A stretch of 16,012 nt of DNA from Planctomycetota bacterium (GCA_026386995.1 JAPLMO010000312.1:1-16012), one strand, 5' to 3'; shown: positions 1-7,491, counted from the stretch's first letter. Notes: generated by a model not told the origin, from the letters alone. Made by a program: numbers and translations.

Positions 1-462
1 GCCGCGCACCAGGGAGTTCAGGCCATCGATGGCCGAGACGCCCGTCTGGATAAACTCGCGCGGGTACCGCCGCGAGTACGGATTGATGGGCATGCCGTTG
101 ACGTCTCGCCGGTCGCCCGAGAGGGCCGGCGGGCCGCCGTCCACGGCGCGCCCCAGGCCGTCGAAGACGCGGCCCAGCATCTGGCGCGACACCGGCAGCC
201 GGAAACTCTCGCCCAGGAACCGCGCGCAGGTGTCGCGGTTCGAGAGGCCCGTCGTCCCTTCCAGGACCTGGACGACCGCCTGGGTCTCGGAGATGTCGAG
301 GACGCGCGCCATGCGCGCCCTGCCGGTGGCATCGATGATCTGGACGGTCTCGTCGTAGCCGACGTCGATCACGCGGTCAACGACGACCAGCGGACCCTCG
401 ATCTTCGAGGCGCCCACGTACTGGAGACCACGATCCGCACTCTGGAGTTTGATGTCCGGCAC
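1..462 (-). CDS. atpB: V/A-type ATP synthase subunit B (N-terminal 154 residues; runs off the left edge)
   Basis: Non-catalytic nucleotide-site subunit of the V1/A1 hexamer, alternating with subunit A in the cytoplasmic head. The reading frame stays open from a GTG at 462 to base 1, giving 154 residues of a protein usually about 460 long. The visible part has the N-terminal beta-barrel, with the conserved stretch LQYVGASKIEGPLVVVD (residues 13-29), then EGTTGLS (69-75), the LGRVFDGLGR segment (96-105) and the entry to the nucleotide domain, GVSAIDGLNSLVRG (141-154). The start is GTG, one base after the TAA of subunit A (464-466), so translation is probably coupled; a GGGG run in the end of the A gene may serve as ribosome site. 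The P-loop-equivalent region and C-terminus lie outside. Family assignment is firm; symbol use varies (atpB/ntpB). Confidence 0.95.
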   Translation of the reverse strand, partial: MPDIKLQSADRGLQYVGASKIEGPLVVVDRVIDVGYDETVQIIDATGRARMARVLDISETQAVVQVLEGTTGLSNRDTCARFLGESFRLPVSRQMLGRVFDGLGRAVDGGPPALSGDRRDVNGMPINPYSRRYPREFIQTGVSAIDGLNSLVRG

Positions 463-463
463 G

Positions 464-2272
464 TTAGGACCCCTGTTTGATGTACTCTTTTTCCAGCGCG
501 TCCAGTTCCGCGTTGACGCGCCCTTCCAGTGTCTTGAGGCCCTCCAGTTGGTCGTTGCCGTAAGCCACCTTGGCGCGGACCACGTCGGGCACGCACTTCA
601 TCTCTCGCAGTTTCACCAGCGGCGCCCCGGCGTGCACTAGGTCGCGGCCGCGGCGGTACAGCATCAGGATCAGCCGCAGCAGGGCCACCTGGCGCTCGGG
701 CGAGCAGTACGAGTCCTTCTCGTCGTAGGCGCTCTGCGTGAGGAAGCCGTCCTTGAAGATTTCGGCGATGAAAAGGATGAGCCGCTGGCTGTCCGGCAGA
801 ACGTCCGGCCCGACCAGCCGCACGATCTGCTGGAGCCGGTCCTCGCGCTGAAGCACGGTCATGGCCTCGGTGCGGAGTTCGTTCCAGTCGGGGGCCACCT
901 TCTCCCACCACGTGCCGACGTCCTCGATGTACTCCGAGTACGACCGCAGCCAGTGAATGGAAGGATAGTGGCGGGCGTACGCGAGTTCCGTATCGAGCGC
1001 CCAGAAGCAGCGGATGAACCGCCGCGTGTGCTGCGTGACCGGCTCGGAGAAGTCGCCGCCCGGAGGGCTGACGGCGCCGACGATGCTGACTGAGGCCGGC
1101 TCGTCGGCCAGCGTGCGGACCGCCCCGCCTCGCTCGTAGAACTGCGCCAGGCGCGTCGCCAGCGTCGCCGGGAACCCTTCCTCGGCGGGCATTTCCTCCA
1201 GGCGCGCCGCCAACTCGCGCAGGGCCTCGGCCCAGCGGCTCGTCGAGTCGGCGAAGACCGCGACGCTCTTGCCCTGGTCGCGGTAATACTCGGCCAGGGT
1301 GATGCCGGTGTAGATCGAGACCTCGCGGGCCGCCACGGGCATGTTCGAGGTGTTCGCGATCAGGATGGTCCGCTCCATCAGGGGCCGCCCGGAGCGCGGG
1401 TCCTTCAGTTCCGGGAACTCCCGCAGCTCTTCGGTCATCTCGTTGCCGCGCTCGCCGCAGCCGATGTAGACGATAATGTCGGCGTCGGACCACTTGGCCA
1501 ACTGGTGTTGCGTAATGGTCTTGCCCGTGCCGAAGCCGCCCGGGATGGCCGCCGTCCCGCCCTTGCCAATGGGGAAGAACGTGTCGATGATGCGCTGGCC
1601 TGTAACCAGGGGCTGCGTGATGCGCAGGCGCTCGCGGATTGGCCGCGGGTCGCGCACGGACCACTTCTGCAACATCGTCAAGTCGCGCGGGCCGGACGCC
1701 GTCTCGACCACCGCGATGGTTTCCTGGATGGCGTACTGGCCCGCGCCGACGATCGACTTCACGGTTCCCGACACGCCCGGCGGCGCCATGATGCGATGCT
1801 TGACGAGCGGCGTCTCCTGCACCACGCCGAGTTCCTGGCCGGCGTCCACCTGCTGGCCGACCTTGGCGGTCGGCTCAAAGGGCCACTTCTTCTCGGTGTT
1901 CAGGGGCGGGACCTTCTCGCCGCGCCGAATCCATGCGCCGCTACGCTCCTGGATGCCGGGTAGCGGCCGCTGCACACCGTCGTAAATGCTGCCGAGCAGG
2001 CCAGGCCCAAGCCACACCGACAGGGGCGCCCCGGTGCGCGTGACCGGCGCGCCGGGCTTGAGCATCGAGGTGTCTTCGTAGACCTGGATGGTCGCGCGGT
2101 CGCCGACCAGGCGGACGACCTCGCCGATGAGCCCCAGTTTGCCCACCTGGACGACCTCATACATCTGGGCCCCGTACATGCCGGCGGCGGTCACGATAGG
2201 ACCGCTGACTCGGGAGACGAGAGGCCCGGTGGCTCGCCCAGGCGAGTGTTCCACTTGTGACGCTACGCTCAT
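464..2272 (-). CDS. atpA: V/A-type ATP synthase catalytic subunit A
   Basis: Catalytic subunit of the rotary ATP synthase/ATPase head; it binds and turns over ATP/ADP and is driven by rotation of the central stalk. It has 602 residues, close to the family norm (about 580-600). In order: N-terminal barrel (about 17-85), the A-specific bulge domain (about 110-195), Walker A GGFGTGKT (245-252) followed by TITQHQLAKWSDADI, the GCGERGNEM motif (271-279), the Walker B region SVAVFADSTSRWAEALRE (336-353) and MPAEEGFPATLATRL (361-375). The glycine after GG, where most family members have GPFGSGKT, is a mild variant. The ATG at 2272 has a strong ribosome site (TAAGGAG, 5 nt away). It follows E across a 102-nt spacer holding a tandem repeat, and is followed directly by B. 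Function is essentially certain; the transported ion is not shown by this subunit. Confidence 0.97.
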   Translation of the reverse strand: MSVASQVEHSPGRATGPLVSRVSGPIVTAAGMYGAQMYEVVQVGKLGLIGEVVRLVGDRATIQVYEDTSMLKPGAPVTRTGAPLSVWLGPGLLGSIYDGVQRPLPGIQERSGAWIRRGEKVPPLNTEKKWPFEPTAKVGQQVDAGQELGVVQETPLVKHRIMAPPGVSGTVKSIVGAGQYAIQETIAVVETASGPRDLTMLQKWSVRDPRPIRERLRITQPLVTGQRIIDTFFPIGKGGTAAIPGGFGTGKTITQHQLAKWSDADIIVYIGCGERGNEMTEELREFPELKDPRSGRPLMERTILIANTSNMPVAAREVSIYTGITLAEYYRDQGKSVAVFADSTSRWAEALRELAARLEEMPAEEGFPATLATRLAQFYERGGAVRTLADEPASVSIVGAVSPPGGDFSEPVTQHTRRFIRCFWALDTELAYARHYPSIHWLRSYSEYIEDVGTWWEKVAPDWNELRTEAMTVLQREDRLQQIVRLVGPDVLPDSQRLILFIAEIFKDGFLTQSAYDEKDSYCSPERQVALLRLILMLYRRGRDLVHAGAPLVKLREMKCVPDVVRAKVAYGNDQLEGLKTLEGRVNAELDALEKEYIKQGS

Positions 2273-2297
2273 TGCGACTCCTTACGGCAAAAACACG

Positions 2298-2315
2298 CGC
2301 TCAGTAAACTGAGCG
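2298..2315 (-). promoter_or_regulatory. Intra-operon hairpin, A-proximal copy
   Basis: On the transcribed strand CGCTCAG and CTGAGCG pair around TTTA (with the inner T-A, CGCTCAGT/ACTGAGCG), followed by CGTG and then TTTTT (2289-2293). The 4-nt offset before the T-run makes it a weak terminator, so an attenuator, processing site or 3'-end stabiliser is equally possible. It lies between the stalk/membrane genes and the catalytic A and B genes. Confidence 0.5.
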
Positions 2316-2355
2316 GTTAAGTGTAACGGCTTTTTACTTCAACGGCAAAAACACG

Positions 2356-2373
2356 CGCTCAGTAAACTGAGCG
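2356..2373 (-). promoter_or_regulatory. Intra-operon hairpin, E-proximal copy
   Basis: Identical to the hairpin 58 bp further downstream in transcription (2298-2315). It begins one base after the TAA of subunit E (2375-2377), followed by CGTG and TTTTT. Its position right behind a stop codon fits a 3'-end hairpin; tandem presence of two could increase partial termination or RNA protection. Confidence 0.5.
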
Positions 2374-2374
2374 G

Positions 2375-3043
2375 TTAAGTGTAACGGCTTTTTACTTCAA
2401 TTTGCGGCTCGGCGCCCGAGACCAGCCGCGTGGCTACGGCCAGGTCGCGGCGCAGGGCGGGCCACAGTCGCTCCAGGCGCGCCGGTAGGGTGTTATCCCA
2501 GACCTGGCGTCCCTCGGCATCGCGGACAAGCACCCCCACCTGATTCTTCGTTTTTGCCGGGGCCGTTGAAAGTTCCAGCCCGCTGCGGCCGGCCTGCCGG
2601 CAAACCTCCTCCAGCCAGCCCTGGCCGAGGGCCTGGTTGTCGGCGTCCGAAACTTCGAGGACAAAGCGGTTGCCGTCCATCTGGGCGATGGCTTTCGCCG
2701 TCAGGCGGATAACAGCCTGGCGATAGTCGAAGCCGTCGCGGGCCGCCAAGCCCCGGCCGGCCTCGTCGCGGACCTGGTTCAGGGCCGCCTCGACGCACTC
2801 GGCGCGGCGCCGGCCGACGGTCACGGGAATGGTCGCCAGCGCCAGTTCCTTACGGCGTTTGGCCTCGGCCTCGGCCCCTTGCGCCTGGACCCGCCGGTCA
2901 TTCTCGGCATCGATGCGGGCCTTCTGAAGGATCGCCTCGGCCTCTTTCCGAGCGCGATCGACGGCCTCCTTCGCCTGCCGCCTGGCATCGGCGAGGATCT
3001 CTTCCTGCAACACGCTCTCTGCGTTTGATTGGGCGGACGACAC
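2375..3043 (-). CDS. atpE: V/A-type ATP synthase subunit E (peripheral stalk)
   Basis: Peripheral-stalk subunit that pairs with the H/G subunit as a long coiled coil and links the A/B head to the membrane subunit I. It has 222 residues (family usually about 185-230). Residues about 8-75 are an Ala/Glu/Lys/Arg-rich heptad helix (EEILADARRQAKEAVDRARK at 14-33); the rest is a mixed alpha/beta head-binding domain with VGVLVRDAEGRQVWDNTL near residues 168-185. The start is GTG at 3043, directly after the TAA of F, with AGGAGG 8 nt upstream inside the F gene. Its last eight codons lie in the first unit of the 58-bp repeat. Assignment rests on the coiled-coil pattern, the C-terminal motif and operon position; sequence conservation in this family is low. 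Confidence 0.87.
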   Translation of the reverse strand: MSSAQSNAESVLQEEILADARRQAKEAVDRARKEAEAILQKARIDAENDRRVQAQGAEAEAKRRKELALATIPVTVGRRRAECVEAALNQVRDEAGRGLAARDGFDYRQAVIRLTAKAIAQMDGNRFVLEVSDADNQALGQGWLEEVCRQAGRSGLELSTAPAKTKNQVGVLVRDAEGRQVWDNTLPARLERLWPALRRDLAVATRLVSGAEPQIEVKSRYT

Positions 3044-3364
3044 TTACGATTCCTCCTGGCCGATACGTATGCCGATGGCCTCCTGAACGAACTGCCGAAG
3101 GGTCTTGCGGCCGGGCAACGGGCCCTTCGGGCCGGGTATCTCCACAATGAGCGGGCGGGCAGAGCCGCCGCGGTACCCGTCGACGTGCGAGCGGATGCCC
3201 GCCGCCACCGCGTCCGTCAGGATCACGATGCCGACGTCCGAACGCTTGAACGCCTCGTCCAGCGCCTCGGTCGCCTGCTTCGGGTCCGCAACGGCCCGGC
3301 CTTCAACGCCGGCCAGGCGGAACCCGCGCACCGTGTCCTCGTCTGCGATACAGTAGAACTTCAC
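3044..3364 (-). CDS. atpF: V/A-type ATP synthase subunit F (central stalk)
   Basis: Small Rossmann-like subunit of the rotating central stalk, bound to subunit D and able to modulate ATPase activity in studied enzymes. It has 106 residues, the usual size. The family pattern is clear: N-terminal strand KFYCIADEDTVRGFRLAGVE (2-21), a central DVGIVILTDAVA (43-54) and a C-terminal helix carrying GRKTLRQFVQEAIGI. The start is GTG at 3364 with GGAGG about 6 nt upstream, in the 15-nt gap after K. The stop TAA abuts the GTG of E. Confidence is high from both pattern and context. Confidence 0.9.
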   Translation of the reverse strand: MKFYCIADEDTVRGFRLAGVEGRAVADPKQATEALDEAFKRSDVGIVILTDAVAAGIRSHVDGYRGGSARPLIVEIPGPKGPLPGRKTLRQFVQEAIGIRIGQEES

Positions 3365-3379
3365 GCCCGTCCTCCGACC

Positions 3380-3703
3380 TTACGACATCAGGATCACGAT
3401 GGCCAGCGCGAAGCCGACGACCGCGAGCCCTTCCGCCAGCGCGACGAACACCAGCGCGCGGACGAACAGTTCTGGGCGCTCGGCCATCGCACCGAGGGCG
3501 GCCGAGCCGACGCGCGCGACGGCATAGCCGGCGCCGACGATCGCCAACGCCCCTACCACTGCCGCCGCCAAGGCCACGCCGATCGCCTTGCTGACGGCCG
3601 TCTCGGATAGCGCGGCCCCGGCCGCCGGCGTCTCCGCCGCCATCGCCGACGACGCCATCAGCCCCAAGGCCACCACTGCCAACAACCCGATCTGCCACTT
3701 CAT
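3380..3703 (-). CDS. atpK: V/A-type ATP synthase subunit K (membrane rotor ring, with leader)
   Basis: Proteolipid of the rotating membrane ring that carries the transported ion on a buried carboxylate. It has 107 residues. A leader of about 23 residues (KWQIGLLAVVALGLMASSAMAA) looks like a signal sequence with an Ala-x-Ala site, as in the Thermus ring subunit. The mature part is a single two-helix hairpin: helix 1 about 38-66, polar loop GAMAERPEL, helix 2 about 80-105 with the ion-binding glutamate E91 in VALAEGLAVVG. There is no tandem four-helix duplication as in Enterococcus NtpK. The ATG at 3703 has a strong GAGGAGG site, which sits directly behind the TAA of I. No hydroxyl residue follows E91, which leans toward H+ rather than Na+, but this is inference. 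Confidence 0.95.
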   Translation of the reverse strand: MKWQIGLLAVVALGLMASSAMAAETPAAGAALSETAVSKAIGVALAAAVVGALAIVGAGYAVARVGSAALGAMAERPELFVRALVFVALAEGLAVVGFALAIVILMS

Positions 3704-3717
3704 CGTCTAACCTCCTC

Positions 3718-5736
3718 TTATTGTTGCCCCGTCATTCCCTGGCTACCTGAGGATATCCGGAACGGCTCAAACGCGCGGCCGCTCCCAGAAAAGAACTTGC
3801 CGAAGAACTCGTAGTACTCGAGACGAACCGCCTGCACGAGGGCCACCAGGCCCTCCAGCAGAATGGCCATGACGTTGCCCAGGATGATGACGACCACCCA
3901 CAGCGCCGTACCGCCCGGCCCCTCCACCGCACGGTGGACCTGCGCGGCGATCGCAAACGTCGCCATCAGGATGGCGGCGTGGCTCATCGCGTACGCCGCA
4001 AGACGGATGAAACTGATCGTGTTCGCCACGTAGGCGATGATGGTCTCGAACGCCTCGACGAGCGACCCGAGGACGGCCTCCAGGAAACTCGTCCCCTCGG
4101 CCGCATGGCCGTGCCCCTTGTGGCCGGGGCGGCGGGCCAGGATGTACTCCAACGGCTCCTTCAGGACGATGGCCGCCAGCGGCAGAACGATCACGACGGC
4201 GATCGCCGCCCACACCAGGCCCATTTCGCGTACGGCCGCGTACTTCAAGGCCAGCGCCAGCACGCCCCAGTAAAACACCGCGCCGGCCACGCCGAACTTA
4301 TCCAGCAGGCCGCCGATCACGTCGCCGTGGCGGAACTTGTTAATCATGTTCAGCACCAGGCCCAGGCTGATCAGGCCGATGCCGATGCAGATGCTCGCCG
4401 CCATCAGCGACATGGCCCCTTCGTGCCCCAGCGGCTCGTTCCAGAGCGCCGGCAGCGGCCACCCGTGCTTCTCATTGAACCCGAAGCACTCGCCGTAGAG
4501 CAGCCCGAACACCACGCTCGACAGGCCCGCCAGCGCCAGCAGTACGCCGATGTCCTTGATCTTCGGCGCCTTGACGCCCAGGACCATCCCCAGGCCCAGC
4601 AGCAGCAGCACCGCCCCATGCCCCGCGTCGCCGAACATCATGCCGAACATCACGACGTACGAGATGGCCACGAAGAGCGTGGGCTCCAGTTCGGTGTAGC
4701 GCGGCAGGCCGTAGCCGGAGACGATCATCTCGAACGGCCTCAGGATCCACGAGTGACCGAGGAGCACCGGGACTTCTTCGTCCGGAACCTCGGCGGGGTC
4801 CTGCGCGGTCAGGAAGAACCGGCCGCCCGTCACTTGCTGGAGGGCCGCCCGCGCCTCGGCGACGGCCTTGGCGGGGGCCCAGCCCCGGACGAGGACCGTG
4901 GTTTCGGTTCGCGGGAACTCCTGCTGGGCCTCAAGGATGCGGCGTTCGGCCACAATCGTGCGGTGCAGGTCGCCCAGGGCCGCAGCGGCCTCGGGCCGGA
5001 AGGCCGCGATGACCTCGCGGGCGCTCGCCAACTCCGATTCCAGGCGGTCGCATTCCTGGCGCGACTCGCGGGCCAGCGACGCCACGGTCGCGCCCGCTTC
5101 GGCGCAGAACGTCGCACGCTCAAAGCCGGCGTTCTGAAGATTGTCTTCGAGGGCGGCCCGGGCCTGCCGGCTGGTAATCGCCACCACCGGCTGAAGGCAT
5201 TCTTCGGTTTGCGGCAGCGACAACAGCAGCACGTTCGGTGCGATCCGGCCCTTCAGGGCATCGAGGTTTTCCGCCGGCAGGCTGCCGATCGCAAAATGCA
5301 GGAACGTCGACCCGCCGAGCGTCCCAAACGGAAGGTCGAGACTCCCGAACGGCGCGACCTGCCGCTGAACGGTGGTCACTTGCCCCAACTTCTGCCGCAA
5401 GTGCTGCTCGTCATGGAGCAGTTCGTGGACCTTCCGCTCGACCGGTTTGAGGCCGGCTTCGATGCGGTCCAGGGACATTTCCTGCGGCTCACCGGCCGCC
5501 TCGGCGGGCAGTTGAATGTCCAGGCGGCGGCAGATATTGTCGATCCGCGCCAGGAGTTCGTCGCACCGCCCCAGGGCCACGCTACGGTCAACCGGGGGCA
5601 GCGGCGCGGTGTCCGGCCCCGCCTCCGTCCGGATCAGATGAAGGACGCCCAGCCGCCCCAAGGCGCGCAGCACCGCCCGCTGGTCCCGTTCCAAGACCAC
5701 AGCGCTCAGGCGATTCATTTCGACGGCACTAAACAC
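3718..5736 (-). CDS. atpI: V/A-type ATP synthase subunit I (membrane stator, a-like)
   Basis: Membrane stator subunit providing the ion half-channels against the K ring and anchoring the peripheral stalks. It has 672 residues (usual about 600-680). The N-terminal cytoplasmic arm (1-325) is rich in coiled coil (about 95-125, 220-275). The membrane part begins after RPFEMIVSGYGLPRY (333-347) and EPTLFVAISY, with MFGDAGHG (367-374), and helices near 355-390, 397-416, 444-466, 483-525 and 565-640. The essential arginine of the channel is R578 in SFIRLAAY, and LEYYEFFGKFF (639-649) is the classical C-terminal motif. A His-rich loop (GHKGHGH, 538-544) precedes the last helices. The start is taken as GTG at 5736, two bases after the TGA of C, with GGAG upstream; an in-frame ATG at codon 7 is an alternative. 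Confidence 0.96.
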   Translation of the reverse strand: MFSAVEMNRLSAVVLERDQRAVLRALGRLGVLHLIRTEAGPDTAPLPPVDRSVALGRCDELLARIDNICRRLDIQLPAEAAGEPQEMSLDRIEAGLKPVERKVHELLHDEQHLRQKLGQVTTVQRQVAPFGSLDLPFGTLGGSTFLHFAIGSLPAENLDALKGRIAPNVLLLSLPQTEECLQPVVAITSRQARAALEDNLQNAGFERATFCAEAGATVASLARESRQECDRLESELASAREVIAAFRPEAAAALGDLHRTIVAERRILEAQQEFPRTETTVLVRGWAPAKAVAEARAALQQVTGGRFFLTAQDPAEVPDEEVPVLLGHSWILRPFEMIVSGYGLPRYTELEPTLFVAISYVVMFGMMFGDAGHGAVLLLLGLGMVLGVKAPKIKDIGVLLALAGLSSVVFGLLYGECFGFNEKHGWPLPALWNEPLGHEGAMSLMAASICIGIGLISLGLVLNMINKFRHGDVIGGLLDKFGVAGAVFYWGVLALALKYAAVREMGLVWAAIAVVIVLPLAAIVLKEPLEYILARRPGHKGHGHAAEGTSFLEAVLGSLVEAFETIIAYVANTISFIRLAAYAMSHAAILMATFAIAAQVHRAVEGPGGTALWVVVIILGNVMAILLEGLVALVQAVRLEYYEFFGKFFSGSGRAFEPFRISSGSQGMTGQQ

Positions 5737-5738
5737 GC

Positions 5739-6794
5739 TCAGGCTCCATGGGCCTCACGGGGAACAAGGCGGCGCCGAAGAACGGCCGGCAGCACGCCCG
5801 CCCGGATGCCTTCCGACAACGTAATCAGGTTCGCCAATTCGACGCGGCGGACCGCGGCATAGCCGGCGATCACCCCCAGGCCGATGTGGCTGCGGCGGAA
5901 CATCCAGTAGCCCAGCCGGTAATACCGGTTCAGCGCCAGCACTTCCAGAATCGCGGGTGTTACGGCCTCGCGCCCTTCGCCGAATTTCGCCTCTCCGCCG
6001 GGCCCCCTGTCGATGGCGCGGCCGACGACTTCGGCCGCCACTTGCGATGCCTCGTGGGCCGCCAACATCGCGGCGAACGTCTCTCGCCGGATGGCCGTGC
6101 CCCGCACGTGGAACGGCAGCAGGTCCTCGGTCCGCAGGTCGTACGTCAGGCGACCGCGGGACGCCAGGTCCAGGTGGAACATGTCGGCCTCCTGGCGGGC
6201 CAGGACCTGCATGTCCGGGGCATCGCGGGCGGCCAGAGGCTCCGTGCGGGCCAGGAGTTCCGCAAAGTAGCCGTGGTCAAGGCCCGCCTCGATGAAGAAC
6301 GCCCGGCGGTGACGCTCGAACGCTCCCGTCGCCAGCCGCACCCCTTTTTGCAGGGGCTTCGACGGGATCCGGGAGGCAAACGTTTCCAGCGAGTCGGCCG
6401 TCGCCAGCGCATCGACGTCCAGCGCGAACGGCTTGGCGAGCGGCACGAGGTAGGCCCTGAGTTCCTTCGGTTTCGCCCCGGTCGTCATCCCCCGGGCCAG
6501 GACCTTCAGATTCTCGACCTGGAACCGCACGGCGAGCCACTCGAGGACCTTGCCTGCGGGCCCGGCGACGCGCCAGGCTAACTTCAGTAACTCGTCGGCA
6601 AGATCGAGAACCATGCGGCGCTGGAGGTCGACGACGGACTCGCTCGCGGCTTTCGGATCGATGGCGTGCACGAGTTCGGGGACCGCCCGGATGGCGCAGA
6701 GCGCATCCAGGCGCTGGGCCTCCGCCAACCGGCTGCGGCGGCCGTGCAGCAGGGCGCTCACGAAGTCCATGTCGGCGGCGGTCTCGAGAATCAT
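5739..6794 (-). CDS. atpC: V/A-type ATP synthase subunit C (AC39/d-like)
   Basis: Funnel-shaped subunit that sits on the K ring and couples it to the central stalk (homologue of eukaryotic d/AC39). It has 351 residues, the usual size. The protein is almost all helical; diagnostic parts are the N-terminal FVSALLHGRRSRL (11-23), FQVENLKVLARG (91-102), where the ENLK motif is a family hallmark, and the C-terminal YAAVRRVELANLITLSEGIR (about 315-334). ATG at 6794 is preceded by AAGGA at a long spacing, so it probably depends on coupling to the upstream gene, which ends 17 nt before. Its TGA lies two bases before the GTG of I. Placing C ahead of I is unlike the usual orders with C between E and F. 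Confidence 0.92.
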   Translation of the reverse strand: MILETAADMDFVSALLHGRRSRLAEAQRLDALCAIRAVPELVHAIDPKAASESVVDLQRRMVLDLADELLKLAWRVAGPAGKVLEWLAVRFQVENLKVLARGMTTGAKPKELRAYLVPLAKPFALDVDALATADSLETFASRIPSKPLQKGVRLATGAFERHRRAFFIEAGLDHGYFAELLARTEPLAARDAPDMQVLARQEADMFHLDLASRGRLTYDLRTEDLLPFHVRGTAIRRETFAAMLAAHEASQVAAEVVGRAIDRGPGGEAKFGEGREAVTPAILEVLALNRYYRLGYWMFRRSHIGLGVIAGYAAVRRVELANLITLSEGIRAGVLPAVLRRRLVPREAHGA

Positions 6795-6811
6795 GGGCGG
6801 TGGCTGATCCT

Positions 6812-7360
6812 TCAGGAATCCTGGCCGCTGACGACCCGTACAACGGCCTCGACGGCCGCGCGACGGGTGGCGTCGTCCAGGCGCGTCTCGGTCTCGACGG
6901 CAACGATCTCCTTGGCCAGGAGGTCTTTCTTCTCGCGCTCGGCCTGCTGGACGGCGGCCTCAACGGTGCGAGCCGCCTCGGCCCGCGCCTCGCGGCGCGA
7001 TTGCTCCAGAAGGCCCTGGGCCTGCCGGCGGGCATCGGCCAGGACGTGATCGGCCTCCGCCGTGGCGGCCTGGAGGACCCGCTTGGCCTCGCTCTCGGCC
7101 TCGACCATTTTTTGAATTACTTCGCGCATCGGCCGTTCTCCGCGGCGGTTATTCCTCGGGTGCGGAATGCCCACGGCCTGACCGATGCCGGTGGTGCCTT
7201 GGGCCTCGCGCTGGCGTATGGCCGCCAGCGCCCCCGCCCGGTCCTTGATACAGCCGGCCTTAACGAGCAGGTCGACCATTTCCTCGAAACATTGCTCTTT
7301 GTCGCGGCTCTTGAGGCCGATCTTGACCGCCGACTCGTCGAGCAGGTCTCGCAATCTCAT
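6812..7360 (-). CDS. PTS EIIA-like N-terminal half joined in frame to V/A-type ATP synthase subunit H
   Basis: First gene of the operon. Residues 1-72 match the first half of a fructose/nitrogen-type PTS EIIA domain: LLDESAVKIGL, then LLVKAGCIKDR (31-41), QREAQGTTGIGQAVGIPH (50-67) with the would-be phospho-acceptor His67. The other half of that domain is missing. After only ten residues comes Met78 and a 105-residue charged coiled coil (MREVIQKMVEAESEAKRV onward) typical of the peripheral-stalk H/G subunit that pairs with E. No stop separates the two parts. ATG at 7360 has GAGGAG 7 nt upstream; Met78 (7127-7129) has its own GGAG. The cell may therefore make a 182-residue fusion, a 105-residue H subunit, or both. 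H identity is supported by pattern and context; the role of the EIIA part is unknown, and a decayed EIIA gene that lost its end is an alternative. Confidence 0.8.
   Translation of the reverse strand: MRLRDLLDESAVKIGLKSRDKEQCFEEMVDLLVKAGCIKDRAGALAAIRQREAQGTTGIGQAVGIPHPRNNRRGERPMREVIQKMVEAESEAKRVLQAATAEADHVLADARRQAQGLLEQSRREARAEAARTVEAAVQQAEREKKDLLAKEIVAVETETRLDDATRRAAVEAVVRVVSGQDS
7127..7141 (-). promoter_or_regulatory. Internal ribosome site and ATG for stand-alone subunit H
   Basis: On the minus strand GGAG (7138-7141) precedes an ATG (7127-7129) by 8 nt, exactly where similarity to H subunits begins (MREVIQKM). It would give a 105-residue H subunit (6812-7129), the standard size. Its presence suggests that H can be made without the EIIA-like portion. 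Confidence 0.55.
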
Positions 7361-7450
7361 CCGTTCGCTCCTCGGCCGCCGCCCATCCGCGCCGGCGCAA
7401 CGCAACACCATCCCGCTACCATGAGGCCCAGCCACCCGCGAAGAGCGGTC

Positions 7451-7479
7451 ATCTTAGGAGCCGCCCGGTTTCTTTTCAA
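7451..7479 (-). promoter_or_regulatory. Sigma70-type promoter for the ATP synthase operon
   Basis: On the minus strand TTGAAA (7474-7479), a 17-bp spacer and TAAGAT (7451-7456) form a near-consensus promoter in a noticeably AT-richer spot. Transcription would start near 7444, giving a leader of about 85 nt before the ATG at 7360. It is the only clear promoter seen for the operon within the window. Confidence 0.6.
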
Positions 7480-7491
7480 GTTATTCTTTAC

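Larger units (their letters stand above)
2284..2400 (-). repeat. Perfect 58-bp tandem duplication between subunits E and A
   Basis: Bases 2284-2341 are repeated without a mismatch at 2342-2399 (period 58, match extending to 2400). The copy next to E (2342-2399) contains the last eight codons and TAA of E. The other copy repeats that coding end as untranslated spacer and ends in the ribosome site of A. Each unit contains an 18-bp perfect palindrome and, on the transcribed strand, a run of five T. A recent duplication (or an assembly artefact of the same form) explains why this is the only sizeable gap inside the operon. Confidence 0.97.

Noticed and set aside
369..1664. 431-codon frame within subunit A in a shifted frame
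   Set aside because: Arg/Gly/His-rich shifted-frame translation of A; overlaps both A and B, which have clear motifs.
3934..5862. 642-codon open frame on the plus strand opposite subunits I and C
   Set aside because: It mirrors the third-position GC bias of the real genes, has biased composition (many His, Gln, Arg) and no family pattern, while the minus strand encodes clear ATP synthase subunits.
7361..7435. Upstream ATGs for the EIIA-H gene
   Set aside because: The ATG at 7360 has GAGGAG and matches the EIIA start; the added residues look like leader sequence downstream of the promoter.
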